Below, one piece after another: positions 38,095-46,024 of a DNA stretch of 64,000 nt (positions are counted from its first letter, which is position 1; each line of letters starts with the position of its first letter). Under the pieces are notes generated by a model. That model worked only from the letters and a program-made list of their open reading frames with translations, had not been told where the DNA came from and ran no database searches. The stretch covers positions 82,833 to 146,832 of the forward strand of contig JANOSH010000021.1 of assembly GCA_031415695.1 (NCBI GenBank). Reading direction: 5' to 3'. The stretch comes from JANOSH01 sp031415695. Lineage in GTDB: Bacteria; Actinomycetota; Acidimicrobiia; Acidimicrobiales; Ilumatobacteraceae. Made by a program: the position numbers and the translations under genes.

Positions 38095-38345
38095 TGCAAA
38101 TTGGCTACTTGCTGGCTGGCTCGCGTAACCGGACCGTGTTCGTGGAACTCGCACGGTGTCGTCGATCACGGCGACTTTGAACTTTGACGATGGCCGTGGA
38201 TTGACCGTTACCTATTTCGGGCCCCCGCTAGGTGAAGGAGCCGTCACAATCGTTACCTATGGTGGCGGCGGGTCATGGCTAGAGTCCGCAACGATGTGAG
38301 GCTAAGCGTACGTCGACCGCCCCTCAACCGGTTCGACCTGCTCGG
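38095..38345 (+). pseudogene. Relics of an immunity gene and an rhs core end (cassette 4)
   Basis: About 38110-38300 resembles the second half of the immunity gene at 40425-40600: both share GGCTCGCGTAACCGG, GATGGCCGTGG and a GAAGGAGCC segment. 38310-38345 then reads like the end of an rhs core (TACGTCGAC, then CTCAACCGGTTCGACCTG and CTCGGC), running straight into a stop. The tip that belonged to the following gene at 38494 has been lost. Confidence 0.55.
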
Positions 38346-38493
38346 CTGAGCAATAACGGTGGACCTGAGCTTTCGCCCGCTGAGTTTAAGGGCTTGGCAG
38401 GACAAGCTTGCAGGCCGAGCGGACGTTGCTTGTTGCCGGGCGGCGGTTTGGCCACCGCATCTGTCTATGTTCCTCGGTCCTGGAGGTTTTAAG

Positions 38494-38769
38494 ATGAGTC
38501 AAGACGAAACAAATGTTGGTGTAGCCCAGCCGTCCCAAACGCTACTGGAGGACGTAGCGCAGTGGAGGTCGAATCACTTCTCTCGGTCGATGCCTCTAGA
38601 GCAGGCTGCACAATTACTTCGAGCTGTTGCTGACGATCTCATTCAACTGGAGGGCCAATACGAGGTCCAGGCAATCGTCGGCTCAATCATGGTAGAGGAA
38701 GTGCTAGAGCTAGAAGTAACCGTCTTTTTGACACGGGTTCCCTCCGAGCAAACCGATGGAGATGAATAG
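38494..38769 (+). CDS. Orphan candidate immunity protein (cassette 4)
   Basis: 91 residues from ATG 38494, preceded by CTGGAGG. The chain is acidic and helical (LEDVAQWRSNHFSRSMPLEQAAQLLRAVADDL), with a beta-like C-terminal part and no membrane segment. It sits between a lost tip and cassette 5, so it is probably an immunity gene that outlived its toxin. No family recognised. Confidence 0.6.
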   Translation: MSQDETNVGVAQPSQTLLEDVAQWRSNHFSRSMPLEQAAQLLRAVADDLIQLEGQYEVQAIVGSIMVEEVLELEVTVFLTRVPSEQTDGDE

Positions 38770-38817
38770 TGACCAGATTGCGGCGCGGTTACGTCGCTGC
38801 CGTGGAAACAGGGCACG

Positions 38818-40209
38818 GTGACGTTGGTGACCGATACGGTTACCAAGGTGCAAGATGGTCGTACGATCGCGAATTCGATGACGTGGGCGCCAACGGCGTC
38901 GACGACCTTGCAGTCGTATCGGTTTGATGCTGCTGGCCGGTTGACCCGCGCGGTGATTCCCGGCAAAACGATCGATTACAACTACGCGACTACAGCGGGT
39001 TGCACTGCCGCGCCTAACTCGTTCAAGAACTCGAACCGTTCGAGCGTGGTCACAACACCGACCGGTGGCGGTGCGTCGACTGAGTCGTTCTGTTACGACC
39101 AGGCAGACCGGCTCGTCACACCCACCACTGGTGTGACTGCGCTGGTGTACGACAATCGCGGCAACACCACGACGGTCAACACAGACGTCTACGGGTATGA
39201 CGGCGCGAATCGTCACACTCAAACGGTGAACGGCGCGACGACGGTTGCGTATGTGCGGGATGCGACGAACCGGATTGTGGAACGCAAACTCAACGGTGTC
39301 ACGGTCGCCCGTTACACGTTCTCGGGGTCGGGTGACACCCCGGATGGTGAGCTCGATGTGAGCAATGTGGTGTTACGCCGTACGGTCGGGTTGATCGGTG
39401 GTGCAGTGCTTTCCAAAGCAGCCGGCATCGATGTTTGGTCGATTAGTAATCTGCACGGCGACACGATTGCGACGCTGTCCGCGACCGGCACCGTGACGGG
39501 TGGTCCGTTCACGTATGACCCGTATGGCAAAGCGATAGGCGGTGTGCCTGATAATCAGGTCGGGTTGTTCGATAACGGTTGGCTCGGCCAGAACCAACGG
39601 CCGCTAGAACAACAAACCGGGCTACGACCAGTCATCGAGATGGGCGCAAGGGTCTACGACTCAACGCTCGGACGGTTCCTATCGGTTGACCCTGTCGAGG
39701 GCGGAACGGCCAACGACTACGCGTACGTCGACGACCCCATCAACCAGTTCGACCTCAACGGCTTGTTCTGCATCCTCGGCAAGAGCGCCGACGGTCGATG
39801 CAAAGGCGCCAAGCTCATGACGCTCAGCAACCTATCGACCGTTCTAACAGTGGCGTCGTTCATGGGCTGCTTCGTTTGCGGCGCTGTGGCCACTGGTATC
39901 AACGTCTATGTAACGGTGAGGAGTTGTTTGCAGGGCGAAGCTCTCAATTGCGCGATTGGGGTCGCTGGTTCGTTGATGGGGGGCGCTTTGACGTTTAGCG
40001 GCGGCATGAAGCGAAGTATGAACTTGGCCGCTCAAGCGGCGCGCAGTAATGGGGTTCGAGGCCTATCGACAGTATCTAAGAAGGCGTTCACGCAGTCCTC
40101 GACACGTTGGGGCGGGGTTTCGAAGGCGTTTGATGGTTTGTCCCTTGCGTACGACGCAATGTCGAGGACCACTACCTACAAACTCGGGCGATCACGATGG
40201 GTCTACTGA
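38818..40209 (+). CDS. Displaced rhs 3' cassette 5 (open core plus tip)
   Basis: 463 codons open from GTG 38818. Recognisable homology to the main rhs begins about 38780 and in-frame stops lie just upstream, so there is no signal peptide and no proper start. It has YD repeats, LGRFLSVDPVEGG, DPINQFDLNG and a tip of about 145 residues starting FCILGKSADGRC, with hydrophobic GCFVCGAVATGINVYVTV and GSLMGGALTFSGG. It is the only displaced cassette free of frameshifts over its core, so it is the likeliest recent donor or former end of the main gene. Confidence 0.7.
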   Translation: MTLVTDTVTKVQDGRTIANSMTWAPTASTTLQSYRFDAAGRLTRAVIPGKTIDYNYATTAGCTAAPNSFKNSNRSSVVTTPTGGGASTESFCYDQADRLVTPTTGVTALVYDNRGNTTTVNTDVYGYDGANRHTQTVNGATTVAYVRDATNRIVERKLNGVTVARYTFSGSGDTPDGELDVSNVVLRRTVGLIGGAVLSKAAGIDVWSISNLHGDTIATLSATGTVTGGPFTYDPYGKAIGGVPDNQVGLFDNGWLGQNQRPLEQQTGLRPVIEMGARVYDSTLGRFLSVDPVEGGTANDYAYVDDPINQFDLNGLFCILGKSADGRCKGAKLMTLSNLSTVLTVASFMGCFVCGAVATGINVYVTVRSCLQGEALNCAIGVAGSLMGGALTFSGGMKRSMNLAAQAARSNGVRGLSTVSKKAFTQSSTRWGGVSKAFDGLSLAYDAMSRTTTYKLGRSRWVY

Positions 40210-40613
40210 TGACCTCCGGAAGAAAGGTTCTCTACGTTGAAAGGCTGCGGCCACCCCTGTGGCCGTTGTTCACCGACTGGAAGACACCTGTGTTCAGTTA
40301 CCCACGTCTCATTCGTCGAGGCCTGCGGAAGTTCAGCGGACGGACCGGGTTCATTTTCGTCTACCCCGGGCGCGTTCGAAGCGCCTTGTCGTTGGAACTT
40401 GGTCGCACGCAAATCGATTACTACCGGGCGGGCTCGCGTAACCGGCCCGTGTTCGTAGAGCTTCGTTCGAAGTCGTCGATCACGATCTCTGTAAGCTTTG
40501 AAGATGGCCGTGGGCGTGAACATCACGTGTTTGGACCTGCTGTGGAAGGAGCCATCTCTGTTGTGTCCTATCGTGAGGACGGGTTGTGGCAGGAATTGAG
40601 CGGACCGCAATGA
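40209..40613 (+). CDS. Candidate immunity protein for tip 5
   Basis: 134 residues from ATG 40209, overlapping the tip-5 stop as TGATG. The chain is soluble and beta-rich (FIFVYPGRVRSALSLELG, VFVELRSKSSITISVSF) and ends ELSGPQ. Part of the gene survives as a relic at 38110-38300, and its last bases are identical to the end of tip 3, so this region is a recombination hotspot. No family recognised. Confidence 0.6.
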   Translation: MTSGRKVLYVERLRPPLWPLFTDWKTPVFSYPRLIRRGLRKFSGRTGFIFVYPGRVRSALSLELGRTQIDYYRAGSRNRPVFVELRSKSSITISVSFEDGRGREHHVFGPAVEGAISVVSYREDGLWQELSGPQ

Positions 40614-40933
40614 GGGCGTGGGCAAGGGCGCGCGAGCTGCACTCGCATTCTTGGGGGCGGGCTAAACGATCGTCACGTCGTGGCCGGGTTCATGCAGCAC
40701 TCATCCCCGCAGCGGGACTCGCTGCCCGCCATTGGTTCTCAAATAGCGGTTGGTTGTCTGCCTCGCCCGCAATAGCAGTGACGGTGCTCGCTGACTCGGC
40801 TCGAGATGTGCTGCAACGAGCGTGCGGGCCAAGATGGGCGAGAAGTCGCTCGAAAGCGCTAGCGCGGGTCGTTCGATCCTCATGTCGAGCGCGAGTGTGC
40901 GCACTTTCTGATTTTCCGCCCCGGCCCTGGTGA
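40610..40933 (+). CDS. Small basic/membrane protein in the rhs array, copies 2 and 3
   Basis: 107 residues starting with an ATGA overlap on the immunity stop. The first 65 residues align with the ORF at 37853 (MxxWA, RSSxRxRVxA, a hydrophobic WL...AV stretch). The last 35 residues repeat the same N-terminal motif again (CGPRWARSRSKALARVVRSSCRARV), because the DNA at 40818-40925 is a third copy of the block at 37858-37960. A translated product is possible but not certain. Confidence 0.4.
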   Translation: MRAWARARELHSHSWGRAKRSSRRGRVHAALIPAAGLAARHWFSNSGWLSASPAIAVTVLADSARDVLQRACGPRWARSRSKALARVVRSSCRARVCALSDFPPRPW

Positions 40934-40982
40934 GGCCCGAGCCGCGAGTTGTAGGTTGACGGCCCCAGTCAAGTCGAGGTGG

Positions 40983-41036
40983 GCTCGTATTGTTGCTGTG
41001 CGGCAAGGACAAGGATCGGTTCGACCGATACGATTC
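40983..41036 (+). pseudogene. Short rhs fragment
   Basis: GCTCGTATTGTTGCTGTGCGGCAAGG followed by CGGTTCGACCGATACG matches the main rhs at about 32340-32394, a part further upstream than any other displaced cassette contains. It is an isolated scrap. The rest of 40934-41274 holds nothing I can name. Confidence 0.55.
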
Positions 41037-41274
41037 AGTCGTTGGGATTGGGCTCAGCTTGGTTGATTGTGTCGTATGCCTTGCAGTGTCGGCGAACAGG
41101 CGAATCTGCCCACTGGTGGGCCATCTGGGCCTGCCCACCGATAGCCACCTGAACGACGAGAGTGTTGAACGGACGTCGCCGCGAGCATGGCCTGCCGGCA
41201 CTTCAGGGACGGGGTTTTGCGGGGAAACGGCTCTCAGCGACGCTTTGTAGTTCAGCGATCGGTACAATGCAGGC

Positions 41275-41514
41275 ATGTCCGGTACCTCGACGGCCAAGGT
41301 GTCCCACCGCGGCCAGACCAGTCTGCCTGCCGAGCTCCGCCATCGGTGGGGCATCGAACATGGCGGCGAAGTAGGAATCATCGATCTCGGCGATGCCGCC
41401 CTGATCGTGCCTGGCGGCATGCAGACCGCACGCCAAGAACTCCGCCACGTGCTCCGCGACCGCTACGAGGCCGGCCTCGCCAGCATCGAGGACCCAGACC
41501 TGGCCGATCAGTAG
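41275..41514 (+). CDS. AbrB/SpoVT-type antitoxin
   Basis: 79 residues with the swapped-hairpin DNA-binding pattern AKVSHRGQTSLPAELRHRWGIEHGGEVGIIDLGDAALIVPGG. The C-terminal helix should bind the next gene product. The stop directly abuts a GTG start. The module sits inside the rhs cassette array, between two rhs-derived relics. Confidence 0.82.
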   Translation: MSGTSTAKVSHRGQTSLPAELRHRWGIEHGGEVGIIDLGDAALIVPGGMQTARQELRHVLRDRYEAGLASIEDPDLADQ

Positions 41515-41949
41515 GTGGCCACGGTTCCTGCGATCATCCTCGATGACCGGCTCCTGATCGAAGAACTCCTCGTCGGCCTCGACGAGCAGGGCGAGCGGCA
41601 CACCACGACGTTTTGGTACTACCGGGCCTGCCGTGCCGCCGTCGGCGGAGCCGGGGGACACCTCTCGGGCCCGTTTCTTGGTCTCGATGCCGCCCATCAG
41701 GCAACCGCGATACGGAGCTTGCTGTCGCTGCCCGAGACCATCGGACTTCCCGACGCGCGGTCGACGGTTCCAGTGATGGCCGAGCTGTCCGAGCGCCACC
41801 CGCGCCTCAACCTCTTGAACCTCGAAGCTGCGGCAACTGGACTCGTGCTCGACGCCACGATACTGCTGTCGGTTGAAGCTGCCCGAGGTGTCTTACCAGA
41901 GATCCTCGAGACCGAGAACATCAGGTGGCGCACCGTGGCGATCGGCTGA
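41515..41949 (+). CDS. Probable PIN-like toxin partner of the AbrB-type antitoxin
   Basis: 144 residues from GTG 41515, the codon immediately after the antitoxin stop. The chain is helical with early acids in IILDDRLLIEELLVG, TTFWYYRACRAAVGG and a later LDATILLSVEAARGVLPEIL. This layout is common in actinobacterial proteins encoded after AbrB-type antitoxins. I infer a PIN-related RNase, but the acidic quartet is not clear enough to be sure. Confidence 0.6.
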   Translation: MATVPAIILDDRLLIEELLVGLDEQGERHTTTFWYYRACRAAVGGAGGHLSGPFLGLDAAHQATAIRSLLSLPETIGLPDARSTVPVMAELSERHPRLNLLNLEAAATGLVLDATILLSVEAARGVLPEILETENIRWRTVAIG

Positions 41950-42082
41950 CCCCATGTCCCCTACCGCCGGATTCGCTGCGAGCTTCAGGCAGTCGGACCT
42001 CGAAGGCTCCACACGCACAGCGTTCATTTCGACGCCCGCTCTGTTGGCCACCAGCAGGCAGTATCTCGTGGCCGCTCACATT

Positions 42083-42121
42083 GTGCTCAGACGAAAACTC
42101 GTACGGCAGTGGGATGAGTAA
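42083..42121 (+). pseudogene. Relic of the main Rhs immunity gene (3' end)
   Basis: GTGCTCAGACGAAAACTCGT and the following bases to TAA match 34467-34508, the last codons of the immunity gene at 34266, with a few changes (VLRRKLVRQWDE). It marks the far edge of the rhs cassette array, beyond the inserted TA module. Confidence 0.7.
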
Positions 42122-42180
42122 CGCTGGGTCGAGCAGCGCTCAGCCAAGACAAAGCATGGGCAACTCTGCGCCGGTCTGTG

Positions 42181-42261
42181 AAATCCCGGATGAATGGCCG
42201 GACATTTCCAGGATCTCTGGAATGCTAAATTCCGTGTACAGCACCTGCTAAATCCCGGATG
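42181..42261. promoter_or_regulatory. Repeats upstream of a DUF4143 ATPase gene
   Basis: AAATCCCGGATG occurs at 42181-42192 and again at 42250-42261. Between them is the perfect dyad TTCCAG-GATCT-CTGGAA (42206-42222). The cluster ends 19 bases before the ATPase start and may be its operator. The rest of 42122-42279 is unremarkable. Confidence 0.4.
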
Positions 42262-42279
42262 TAGAGGTATGGTCGTCGA

Positions 42280-43533
42280 ATGGAAGAGATTTTTGCTCGC
42301 AGTGCGGCGAACCTGGTCACGGAGGCGCTAGGGGCGTTCCGGGTTGTGATCCTCAATGGCGCGCGTCAGTCGGGCAAATCAACGCTCATCGAAGCAGTGC
42401 GCGGTGATGCCCGCGCCGTGACACTCGACGACCGGGACACCCTCCGGGCGGCCCGAACCGACCCGGCCGGCCTTCTCGAAGGTCTCGGCACTCCGCTGTA
42501 CATCGACGAGGTCCAACGAGGTGGCGACCCGCTCGTGCTCGCCATCAAGGCCGCGGTCGATCGTCGCCATACGGAGACCGGGCTCTATGTGCTCGCTGGG
42601 TCTTCGCGATTCCTCACGGTTCCTCAGCTCAGTGAATCGCTTGCCGGTCGCGCCCGCATCATCGATCTCTGGCCGCTGAGTCAGACGGAAATCGAACGCG
42701 TTCCCTTTCGGGAAACGCTGATCGACCGCCTATTCACAGGTGACTCGGTACGCGATATCGATCCGCTAGCAGAGAGCCGGGCTACGTCGCTTGAGCGAGT
42801 CGTTCGAGGCGGTTTTCCCGCCGTTCATCAGATGGCGACCTCGCGGCAGCGAGCCGCATGGTGCGACGACTATGTCGAGACGTTGATTCGGCGCGACCTC
42901 ACCGAACTGAGCCGTATCCGCCAGGGCGTCGACCTTCGACGGTTTGTCGGTCTGCTTGCGGCCCGCACTGCGCAGGAACTCATCATCGCCGCAGTCGCCC
43001 GTGACGCCCAGCTTGGCGAAGATGCGACGCGAGCGTACCTGGCGCTGGTCGAGACGATCTATCTCGTGCACCAACTGCCAGCGTGGTCAACGAGTGCAAC
43101 AGCGCGTGCCAAGCGCCGCACCAAGCTCCACTTCGTCGACTCCGGCATCGCCGCCAACCTGCTTGATGTTTCGGTCGACACGCTGGTCCCCGCCACGTCG
43201 CCCCACCTCGGCCCGCTCGTCGAGACCTTTGTCGTGTCAGAACTTGCTCGGTTGCAGACCTGGTCGTCGATCCGAACCCGCCACGGTCATTTCCGCGACA
43301 GCGAACAGCGCGAGGTCGATCTCATTCTTGAAGCGCGAGACGGCCGTATTGTCGGAGTCGAGGTCAAGGCGGCCAACGATGTGGACGAAGGCGACTTCCG
43401 ACACCTTCGTTACCTACGCGATCGTCTCGGTGACCGATTCGTGCACGGGGTGGTTATCCACCTCGGTCGCCGCCCCCTCGCGTTCGGCCACCGCCTCACC
43501 GCTCTCCCCCTGTCATCCCTGTGGGCCACCTGA
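42280..43533 (+). CDS. DUF4143/AAA_14 P-loop ATPase
   Basis: 417 residues. Walker A is NGARQSGKSTLIEA at about residue 29, and Walker B/sensor regions are TPLYIDEVQRGG and LYVLAGSSRFL. A winged-helix-like middle is followed by the DUF4143 domain with LHFVDSGIAANLL and the nuclease-like strand REVDLILEARDGRIVGVEVKA, a PD-(D/E)XK-like arrangement (D..E.K). The family is widespread in accessory DNA and its function is unsettled. This is one of four in the window. Confidence 0.87.
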   Translation: MEEIFARSAANLVTEALGAFRVVILNGARQSGKSTLIEAVRGDARAVTLDDRDTLRAARTDPAGLLEGLGTPLYIDEVQRGGDPLVLAIKAAVDRRHTETGLYVLAGSSRFLTVPQLSESLAGRARIIDLWPLSQTEIERVPFRETLIDRLFTGDSVRDIDPLAESRATSLERVVRGGFPAVHQMATSRQRAAWCDDYVETLIRRDLTELSRIRQGVDLRRFVGLLAARTAQELIIAAVARDAQLGEDATRAYLALVETIYLVHQLPAWSTSATARAKRRTKLHFVDSGIAANLLDVSVDTLVPATSPHLGPLVETFVVSELARLQTWSSIRTRHGHFRDSEQREVDLILEARDGRIVGVEVKAANDVDEGDFRHLRYLRDRLGDRFVHGVVIHLGRRPLAFGHRLTALPLSSLWAT

Positions 43534-43631
43534 TATCTGGCACCCCGAACTCTGCGAAGTCACCGGACTGCCCTGAGCGATTGCGCGAATCGGCCGGTGC
43601 ATACCCCGGTCTGACGGCGGTAAACTGGCCA

Positions 43632-44051
43632 ATGACCCACGGTGCCTGCGATGTCAGCGAAGCAAAGCAGACTGCGGCTGACTACACGCAGCGTATCGTC
43701 GACTGCGCGATGCGACTTTGCGATCTGGAAGCCGGATGGGATGGGGCTTCGGCCCCCGCGATCGACCGCGCCGCGATCGGAAACGCTGTTAACCTGGCGT
43801 TGCGTATTACTTGCCCGGAGTGCCTAGAGCCCGACATTACGCCTACTCGCTCGGGCAACGTGTTACTCAGTTGGACGTTTGCCGATGATCACGTCGAGAT
43901 CGAGGTCTCGCCAAGCGGTCGCCTTGAGGTGCTCGTCGAACTGCCCGATGTCCAGCGTGAGTTCGTAGTCGAGCCGGGGGAAGAGTCAGGGCTGTTGCTT
44001 GCTCATTGGGGGACGGGCGTAGGTCTCAGCCGGTTCGTGAGTCCGGTCTGA
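43632..44051 (+). CDS. Hypothetical protein
   Basis: 139 residues from ATG 43632; the frame is open from 43521 but the earlier part overlaps the ATPase end and looks non-coding. The sequence includes LCDLEAGWDGASAPAI and NVLLSWTFADDHVEIEVSPSG, a beta-sandwich-like pattern in small proteins of accessory regions. GWDGxxAxxI is a recurring motif of uncharacterised phage or TA-linked proteins. No function can be given. Confidence 0.6.
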   Translation: MTHGACDVSEAKQTAADYTQRIVDCAMRLCDLEAGWDGASAPAIDRAAIGNAVNLALRITCPECLEPDITPTRSGNVLLSWTFADDHVEIEVSPSGRLEVLVELPDVQREFVVEPGEESGLLLAHWGTGVGLSRFVSPV

Positions 44052-44275
44052 CCGAAGTGGAAGACACTGACGGTGTCGTCTATCGCCGCGTGTCGTCGCT
44101 ATAGCTCGAGGCTGATCGCGCCACTCAACGAGCTTCGGCCGACATCGCCAACTTCGCTGATTCCACTCGGCCGCACCCGTCGCCGATGTCGTGCGTCGCC
44201 CAATTGCTTCTGGATGACCGGCGCCCGGAGTCCCTGGTCCCCGGGCCGGGTGGCGACCTGCTTGTAGCCTTGAGG

Positions 44276-44443
44276 ATGTCCGATCTTGACGACCTTGGTC
44301 TGGTGGTCGTGCCTGACCCGCTGCCTGACGAGCCTGCGCATGTCCTTGTTGAGGGGGCAAAGACACGTACGGTGCGTCGCGCCCTCGCCGCTCGATCCCG
44401 GTGGATCGTTGCTCCGACTCATGAGCCCGCCGCCGACGCCTGA
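44276..44443 (+). CDS. Small hypothetical ORF
   Basis: 55 residues from ATG 44276, with coding-like composition (DLGLVVVPDPLPDEPAHVLVEG, TRTVRRALAARSRW). There is no ribosome site and no recognised family. Apart from it and the tRNA-like relic, 44052-44713 contains nothing I can name. Confidence 0.25.
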   Translation: MSDLDDLGLVVVPDPLPDEPAHVLVEGAKTRTVRRALAARSRWIVAPTHEPAADA

Positions 44444-44468
44444 CGAGGAAGCCTCGTTCTACGCCGTA

Positions 44469-44540
44469 CTGGGTTGGCGGGAATCGAACCCGCATGGCCA
44501 GCTTGGATGGCTGGCAGAACGTCTTGCTTCTGGGCCAGGT
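44469..44540 (-). pseudogene. tRNA-Gly(TCC)-like relic
   Basis: On the minus strand a perfect T-arm GCGGGTTCGATTCCCGC (44477-44493) follows an anticodon-like hairpin GCCAGC-CATCCAA-GCTGGC (44497-44515). Both closely resemble bacterial tRNA-Gly with anticodon TCC. A D-arm-like AGAA/TTCT stem precedes them. However, the base before the anticodon is A instead of T, the D-loop lacks GG, and only about four acceptor pairs can form. It therefore looks like a decayed tRNA gene, perhaps an old integration site, rather than a working one. Confidence 0.5.
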
Positions 44541-44713
44541 AACCGCCGATTCAGCCACAAATGCACCGCCGGGCCACCCGGGCAATCCCACGTCAAACCG
44601 TCAGAATTGAGTTCGACCCAGCGCTCTCTGCGAGTACGTGCGTGACGTTGCGTTGCGATCGTTTAAGGAGGCGAGGTCGCCTCCGTTCGCGAACGGCTCA
44701 GTCAGCCGAAGCG

Positions 44714-45952
44714 TCATGGTCCTAGGAGAGCGAGCGGGATCACTGCGATTCCGTCTGGACGGCGGTATGCCTCGGGTCCGGTGTTGAGTACAGCGAGGTC
44801 GATGCATTCGGCACCGGTCTGTTCACGCAGCCAGAGGAGATGTCTGACGTCTTGGTTGTCGATAGAGCTGGCGAGCTTCACTTCGAATCCGATGATGCCG
44901 TTGTCGGACTCGACGATGAAGTCGACCTCGTGGCGGCCCCCGTCGGTTCGCAAGTGATACACCCTCGCGTCGCACCGTTGCGCGAAGGTACGAAGCGATA
45001 GCGCCGCAAGCGACTCGAACGCACCTCTTAGGAAGCCACCGTCGCGTGGCACGATCGGCTCGGGGGCGTTGCCCTGCAGAAGCTGTGTGGCGGTACGTCG
45101 CACGAGGCGAGCGGCAAGGGCGGGGTCGGCGAGGTGATGTTTGGGTTGTTGCGTCAGAGCTTGTAGATGGTTGTTCGACGGGACCCACGCAGCGACGGGA
45201 TCGAGGATCCTGAGCATCGTCAGAAGCTCGATGTACGGCATCGTTGTTGTCTTGGCCGGTTTGTCGCTAATACCGCTCGTGGCAGCATCGCGAATCTTCT
45301 CCCATGAAGCGGCCGTGCCGGTCGCCGCGGCGTAGGCGCGCAGCCACGCCATGACCGTGGCTGGGCGACGCACGATGAACCCGGTCTCAGCGAGGTCGTG
45401 ATCAACGATCCGGTCGAGGTAACTGTCGAGCTGTCGCTGCAGTGCACGAGAATCCATTCCGCGCATACCTGGGTAGCCACCAGCGAGAATCTCGTCGACG
45501 TAATCGCGCAGCCCGAACGTTGTCCTCCCGTGGACGGTGCCAGTACCTGCGAGGAGCGAAGCGGTTGAAACGGTGGGCACGACGATGCCGCGCTCGGGCA
45601 AGGTGAGCGGCCTCATTCGTAGGGTGGTGATTCGGCCGGCGCCCGAGTGAGTTTGGGTTGTGGGGGCCGAGCCGGTCAGAAGAAAGCGCCCGCCTGTGGG
45701 TTGGGTGTCGACGAGGCGACGTACGACATCGAAGATCCCTGGGACTCGCTGCCATTCGTCGATGAGGAGAGGGGTCGGGTCGAAGCCGATCAACGTGGGG
45801 TCGGCCCGAACGATTTGCTCTTCGGCTGTGACGTCAAGCCGCCGGACACTGACGCAACGCTGAACCGCGGTCGAAGTCTTTCCCACACCCTTTGGCCCGT
45901 CGATTAAGATGGCCGGAAGGTGTGGGAACAGGTCGTCCAGTTCATCGTCCAC
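44714..45952 (-). CDS. DUF4143/AAA_14 P-loop ATPase
   Basis: 412 residues. Walker A is DGPKGVGKTSTAVQ near residue 20, then PLLIDEWQRVPGIFDVVRR (Walker B) and FLLTGSAPTTQ. The C-terminal half holds the DUF4143 signature HEVDFIVESDNGIIGFEVKL, with the D..E.K nuclease-like set. It is of a different subgroup from the one at 42280 and closer to the one at 54769 (both have IDEWQ and LTGSA). Transcribed alone on the minus strand. Confidence 0.87.
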   Translation of the reverse strand: MDDELDDLFPHLPAILIDGPKGVGKTSTAVQRCVSVRRLDVTAEEQIVRADPTLIGFDPTPLLIDEWQRVPGIFDVVRRLVDTQPTGGRFLLTGSAPTTQTHSGAGRITTLRMRPLTLPERGIVVPTVSTASLLAGTGTVHGRTTFGLRDYVDEILAGGYPGMRGMDSRALQRQLDSYLDRIVDHDLAETGFIVRRPATVMAWLRAYAAATGTAASWEKIRDAATSGISDKPAKTTTMPYIELLTMLRILDPVAAWVPSNNHLQALTQQPKHHLADPALAARLVRRTATQLLQGNAPEPIVPRDGGFLRGAFESLAALSLRTFAQRCDARVYHLRTDGGRHEVDFIVESDNGIIGFEVKLASSIDNQDVRHLLWLREQTGAECIDLAVLNTGPEAYRRPDGIAVIPLALLGP

Positions 45953-46024
45953 GATGCGTCGTCGGTAGGTGCCAGCGAAGGATTCGGTGGATATAATCTC
46001 GCTACACTACCATTGCCGCACTCG

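Noticed and set aside
32326..39597. Minus-strand frames repeated behind each rhs cassette
   Set aside because: They recur only because the rhs core DNA recurs; they are antisense shadows of YD repeats.
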